From Kiloniellales bacterium (GTDB lineage Bacteria; Pseudomonadota; Alphaproteobacteria; Kiloniellales; JAKSDN01): 8,151 nucleotides of DNA. Below are positions 6,667 to 8,151 of this stretch, piece after piece. The stretch is from NCBI GenBank assembly GCA_022360075.1, contig JAKSDN010001054.1, forward strand, positions 1-8,151, in the 5' to 3' direction. Within the stretch, counting starts at the first letter, position 1, and the number at the start of each line of letters is the position of its first letter. Below the pieces are notes generated by a model, which saw only the letters and a list, made by a program, of their open reading frames with translations, ran no database searches and was not told the origin of the DNA. The position numbers and the translations under genes are program-made.

Positions 6667-7728
6667 GTGCGTTCACGGTCCGCCGAAGGAGTCCTCGCCC
6701 TGAGTTCCAGTGCCCGCCCAGCTCCCCGCTTCCGGCTCGCGTGGCCCGATTGGGCGGCAGCCTTTCTGCTCGGCCTGGCCACGGTCGGCCTTGGTGGCAC
6801 CGCAGGCGCCGGCGACGGCCGCGACTCTGTCTTGGAGGCCGTGCTTGCCCAGGCCCCGCCGTCAGAGCCCGGCTATCGGCCCACCTTCGGGCTTGCGCAA
6901 GCAGGGGCCGTCTTGCTGGCGCAGGCGGACTCGCCCGCACCCGACATGCTTGGCGATATCGACGAGGAGGCGTTCGACGAGGAGGACTTCTCCGATCTGC
7001 TGGACGAGACCGCGATTCCCGAGGCGAGCGACCCGCTCGAGGGAGTCAATCGCGTCATCTTCGATGCGAACCTGGCGCTGGATCGCTGGCTGCTCAGGCC
7101 CGTGACACGGATCTACGTCGAGACGGTGCCGGAGCCGGGGCGCAACGGCGTGGCCAACCTGCTCGCCAACGTCAATTCGCCGATCACCTTCGTCAACGAC
7201 ATCCTGCAAGGCGAGATGAGCCGCGCCGGCACGACCTTCGGTCGCTTCTTCATCAACACGGTCTTCGGCTTGGGCGGCATGATCGACGTGGCCGAGGAGC
7301 TCGGCCTGCCCGGGCACACCGAGGATTTTGGCCAGACCCTCGGCAGCTATGGCGTGGGCGGCAATCCCTATCTGGTGCTGCCGATCTTCGGTCCCTCGAG
7401 CCCGCGCGACGCCATCGGCCGCGGCGTCGACATCCTCACCGATCCTTTGACCCACACCGTCCCGACCGGGCTCGGCCGCATCAAGACCGGCGTTCAGCTC
7501 ATCAGCGACCGCGAGCGCATTCTCGACGAGACCGACACCCTGGAGGCGACGTCGGTCGACTTCTACGCGGCGATCCGCAGCTTCTACTATCAAAACCGGG
7601 AGTTCGAGATCGCCAACGGTCGGGAGATCGTGCGCCCCGCGCCCGGCACCGACATCGAAGAAGACCTTTACGACGACATCGACGACGAGGAGCTCGAGGA
7701 CCTGGAGCCGGATCTGCAGTCGAACTGA
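6667..7728 (+). CDS. mlaA: MlaA/VacJ-family outer-membrane phospholipid transport protein, without lipobox
   Basis: Read from GTG 6667 the product has 353 residues. MlaA works with an outer-membrane porin to remove misplaced phospholipids from the outer leaflet and hands them to periplasmic MlaC. The family core spans about 122-322: DPLEGVNRVIFDAN, then RPVTRIYVETVPEPGRNGVANLLANV in overlapping pieces, NSPITFVNDILQG (170-182), RFFINTVFGLGGMIDVA (193-209) and the Gly-rich SYGVGGNPYLVLPIFGPSSPRD (228-248). The N-terminus has a hydrophobic stretch (about 29-45) with a possible cleavage site after AGA at 48. No Cys occurs anywhere in the protein, so it cannot be a classical lipoprotein, unlike E. 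coli MlaA (about 250 residues). Between signal and core lie three LAQA motifs (60-63, 76-79, 84-87) and an acidic stretch (98-115); the tail (329-350) is also strongly acidic. An upstream ATG in frame (6340) would overlap the kinase gene by 272 bp and is unlikely; CTG 6700 is the other candidate. It follows the kinase gene by 55 nt and is convergent with the lipid-carrier gene. Confidence 0.88.
   Translation: MRSRSAEGVLALSSSARPAPRFRLAWPDWAAAFLLGLATVGLGGTAGAGDGRDSVLEAVLAQAPPSEPGYRPTFGLAQAGAVLLAQADSPAPDMLGDIDEEAFDEEDFSDLLDETAIPEASDPLEGVNRVIFDANLALDRWLLRPVTRIYVETVPEPGRNGVANLLANVNSPITFVNDILQGEMSRAGTTFGRFFINTVFGLGGMIDVAEELGLPGHTEDFGQTLGSYGVGGNPYLVLPIFGPSSPRDAIGRGVDILTDPLTHTVPTGLGRIKTGVQLISDRERILDETDTLEATSVDFYAAIRSFYYQNREFEIANGREIVRPAPGTDIEEDLYDDIDDEELEDLEPDLQSN
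6685..6691 (+). promoter_or_regulatory. Strong Shine-Dalgarno that does not match the GTG start of the MlaA gene
   Basis: GAAGGAG at 6685-6691 is the best ribosome-binding sequence near this gene. It lies downstream of the GTG at 6667 and 8 nt upstream of an in-frame CTG at 6700. No in-frame ATG, GTG or TTG lies at a suitable distance after it. Either the gene starts at the unusual CTG, or the match is accidental within the GAA-GGA codons. Confidence 0.4.
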
Positions 7729-7752
7729 CGGGGTGTACGGGTCGTCGAGCCT

Positions 7753-7807
7753 CGAGACTTCTCGCGCCGTGCTTTGTCAAGGCCTCGGACTGCTGTGGCG
7801 CGTCTCG
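7753..7807. repeat. Imperfect stem-loop in the convergent spacer
   Basis: The 185-bp spacer between the two convergent genes (7729-7913) holds no gene I can support. CGAGA (7753-7757) and CGCGCC (7763-7768) can pair with GGCGCG (7797-7802) and TCTCG (7803-7807), giving 11 bp with a 5-nt bulge and a 28-nt loop. Shorter dyads follow: CACGC/GCGTG and GGTCG (7862-7866)/CGACC (7884-7888). None is followed by a T-run on either strand, so termination here, if present, may be Rho-dependent. Confidence 0.25.
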
Positions 7808-7913
7808 AAGGACGTATGATCGTCATGCAGCGATTTGCACACGCACGTTTAGGGCGTGATGGGTCGCGGAACGCAGTCCTGAACGACCAACTTGACCACC
7901 CCCCGTCCGCCGC

Positions 7914-8151
7914 TCAACTGCCATCGGCGTAGACGGCGATCTTCTCCTTCATCGTCGCGATCAGGTTCTCGAAGCCCTCGCGCTCGATCACCGAGCCGTA
8001 CTCGGAGCGCTTCAAGGCGAGCTCGCTGTACTTCGCATCGAGATAGACATCGACGATACGCCAGGTGCCGTCGAACTCGCGCACCGCGTAGTTGATCGGG
8101 ATGGTCTCGCCCGACGTCTTGATCAGCACGTTGTCGACCAGCATCGTGCCC
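7914..8151 (-). CDS. MlaC/Ttg2D-family periplasmic lipid-binding protein (possibly HpnM-like), C-terminal part
   Basis: The minus-strand frame is open from the window edge to the TGA at 7914-7916 and encodes the last 78 residues. The ATG at 8144 is internal, since the frame continues upstream as Gly-Thr to the edge. The visible part matches the end of the Tol_Tol_Ttg2 (MlaC) fold: INYAVREFDGTWRIVDVYLD followed by a helix with LALKRSEYGSVI and a final helix FENLIATMKEKIA. MlaC proteins shuttle phospholipid through the periplasm between MlaA at the outer membrane and the MlaFEDB ABC complex. HpnM, the hopanoid-cluster relative, has a similar C-terminus with an RSE motif after the DVYLD strand, so this could be either. 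Its position facing an MlaA gene favours a lipid-transport role. The signal peptide and most of the lipid-binding pocket lie outside the window. Confidence 0.8.
   Translation of the reverse strand, partial: GTMLVDNVLIKTSGETIPINYAVREFDGTWRIVDVYLDAKYSELALKRSEYGSVIEREGFENLIATMKEKIAVYADGS

Noticed and set aside
7892..8095. Small plus-strand open frame of 67 codons near the end
   Set aside because: Arg/Ser/Pro-rich translation that is antisense to the MlaC-like gene.

Overview
The window is GC-rich chromosomal DNA with dense coding and strong third-position GC, which leaves long open frames antisense to the real genes. The gene content (RND efflux, Mla-type lipid transport, a fused APH/AAA protein, a CPA1 antiporter) points to a Gram-negative proteobacterium. 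I infer an alphaproteobacterium of the Rhodospirillales/Kiloniellales kind, but no marker gene here proves it. I see no rRNA, tRNA, CRISPR array, insertion sequence, integrase or phage gene.

Layout. At 1-435 (minus strand) lies the N-terminal part of a CPA1-type Na+/H+ antiporter, cut by the window edge. A 216-bp divergent spacer (436-651) carries several inverted repeats. The best is a 7-5-7 palindrome at 595-613, just upstream of an efflux operon. That operon (652-4936, plus strand) encodes a periplasmic adaptor and, 4 nt later, a 1038-residue inner-membrane HAE1 pump related to the MexEF/OqxAB group. No outer-membrane channel gene is present, so the tripartite system must borrow a TolC/OprM-type partner from elsewhere. 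After a 109-bp spacer with a possible weak terminator comes a 521-residue protein that fuses an aminoglycoside-phosphotransferase-like kinase fold to a P-loop AAA_33-type kinase (5046-6611). Next, 6667-7728 encodes an MlaA/VacJ-family outer-membrane lipid-transport protein that lacks a lipobox cysteine and carries acidic extensions on both sides of its core. Convergent to it, at 7914-8151 (minus strand), is the C-terminal end of an MlaC/Ttg2D/HpnM-type periplasmic lipid-carrier protein, cut by the other edge.

How the genes fit together. Most genes act at the cell envelope: ion exchange and RND export at the inner membrane, and MlaA with the MlaC-like protein in phospholipid (or hopanoid-type) traffic between the membranes. 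The APH/AAA protein is a predicted cytoplasmic kinase of unknown substrate with no visible link to its neighbours. The region looks like ordinary core or accessory chromosome. I did not find a clearly new system. The points most worth a second look are the palindromic operator with no local regulator, the non-lipidated and acid-flanked MlaA with an unclear start codon, and the fused kinase.
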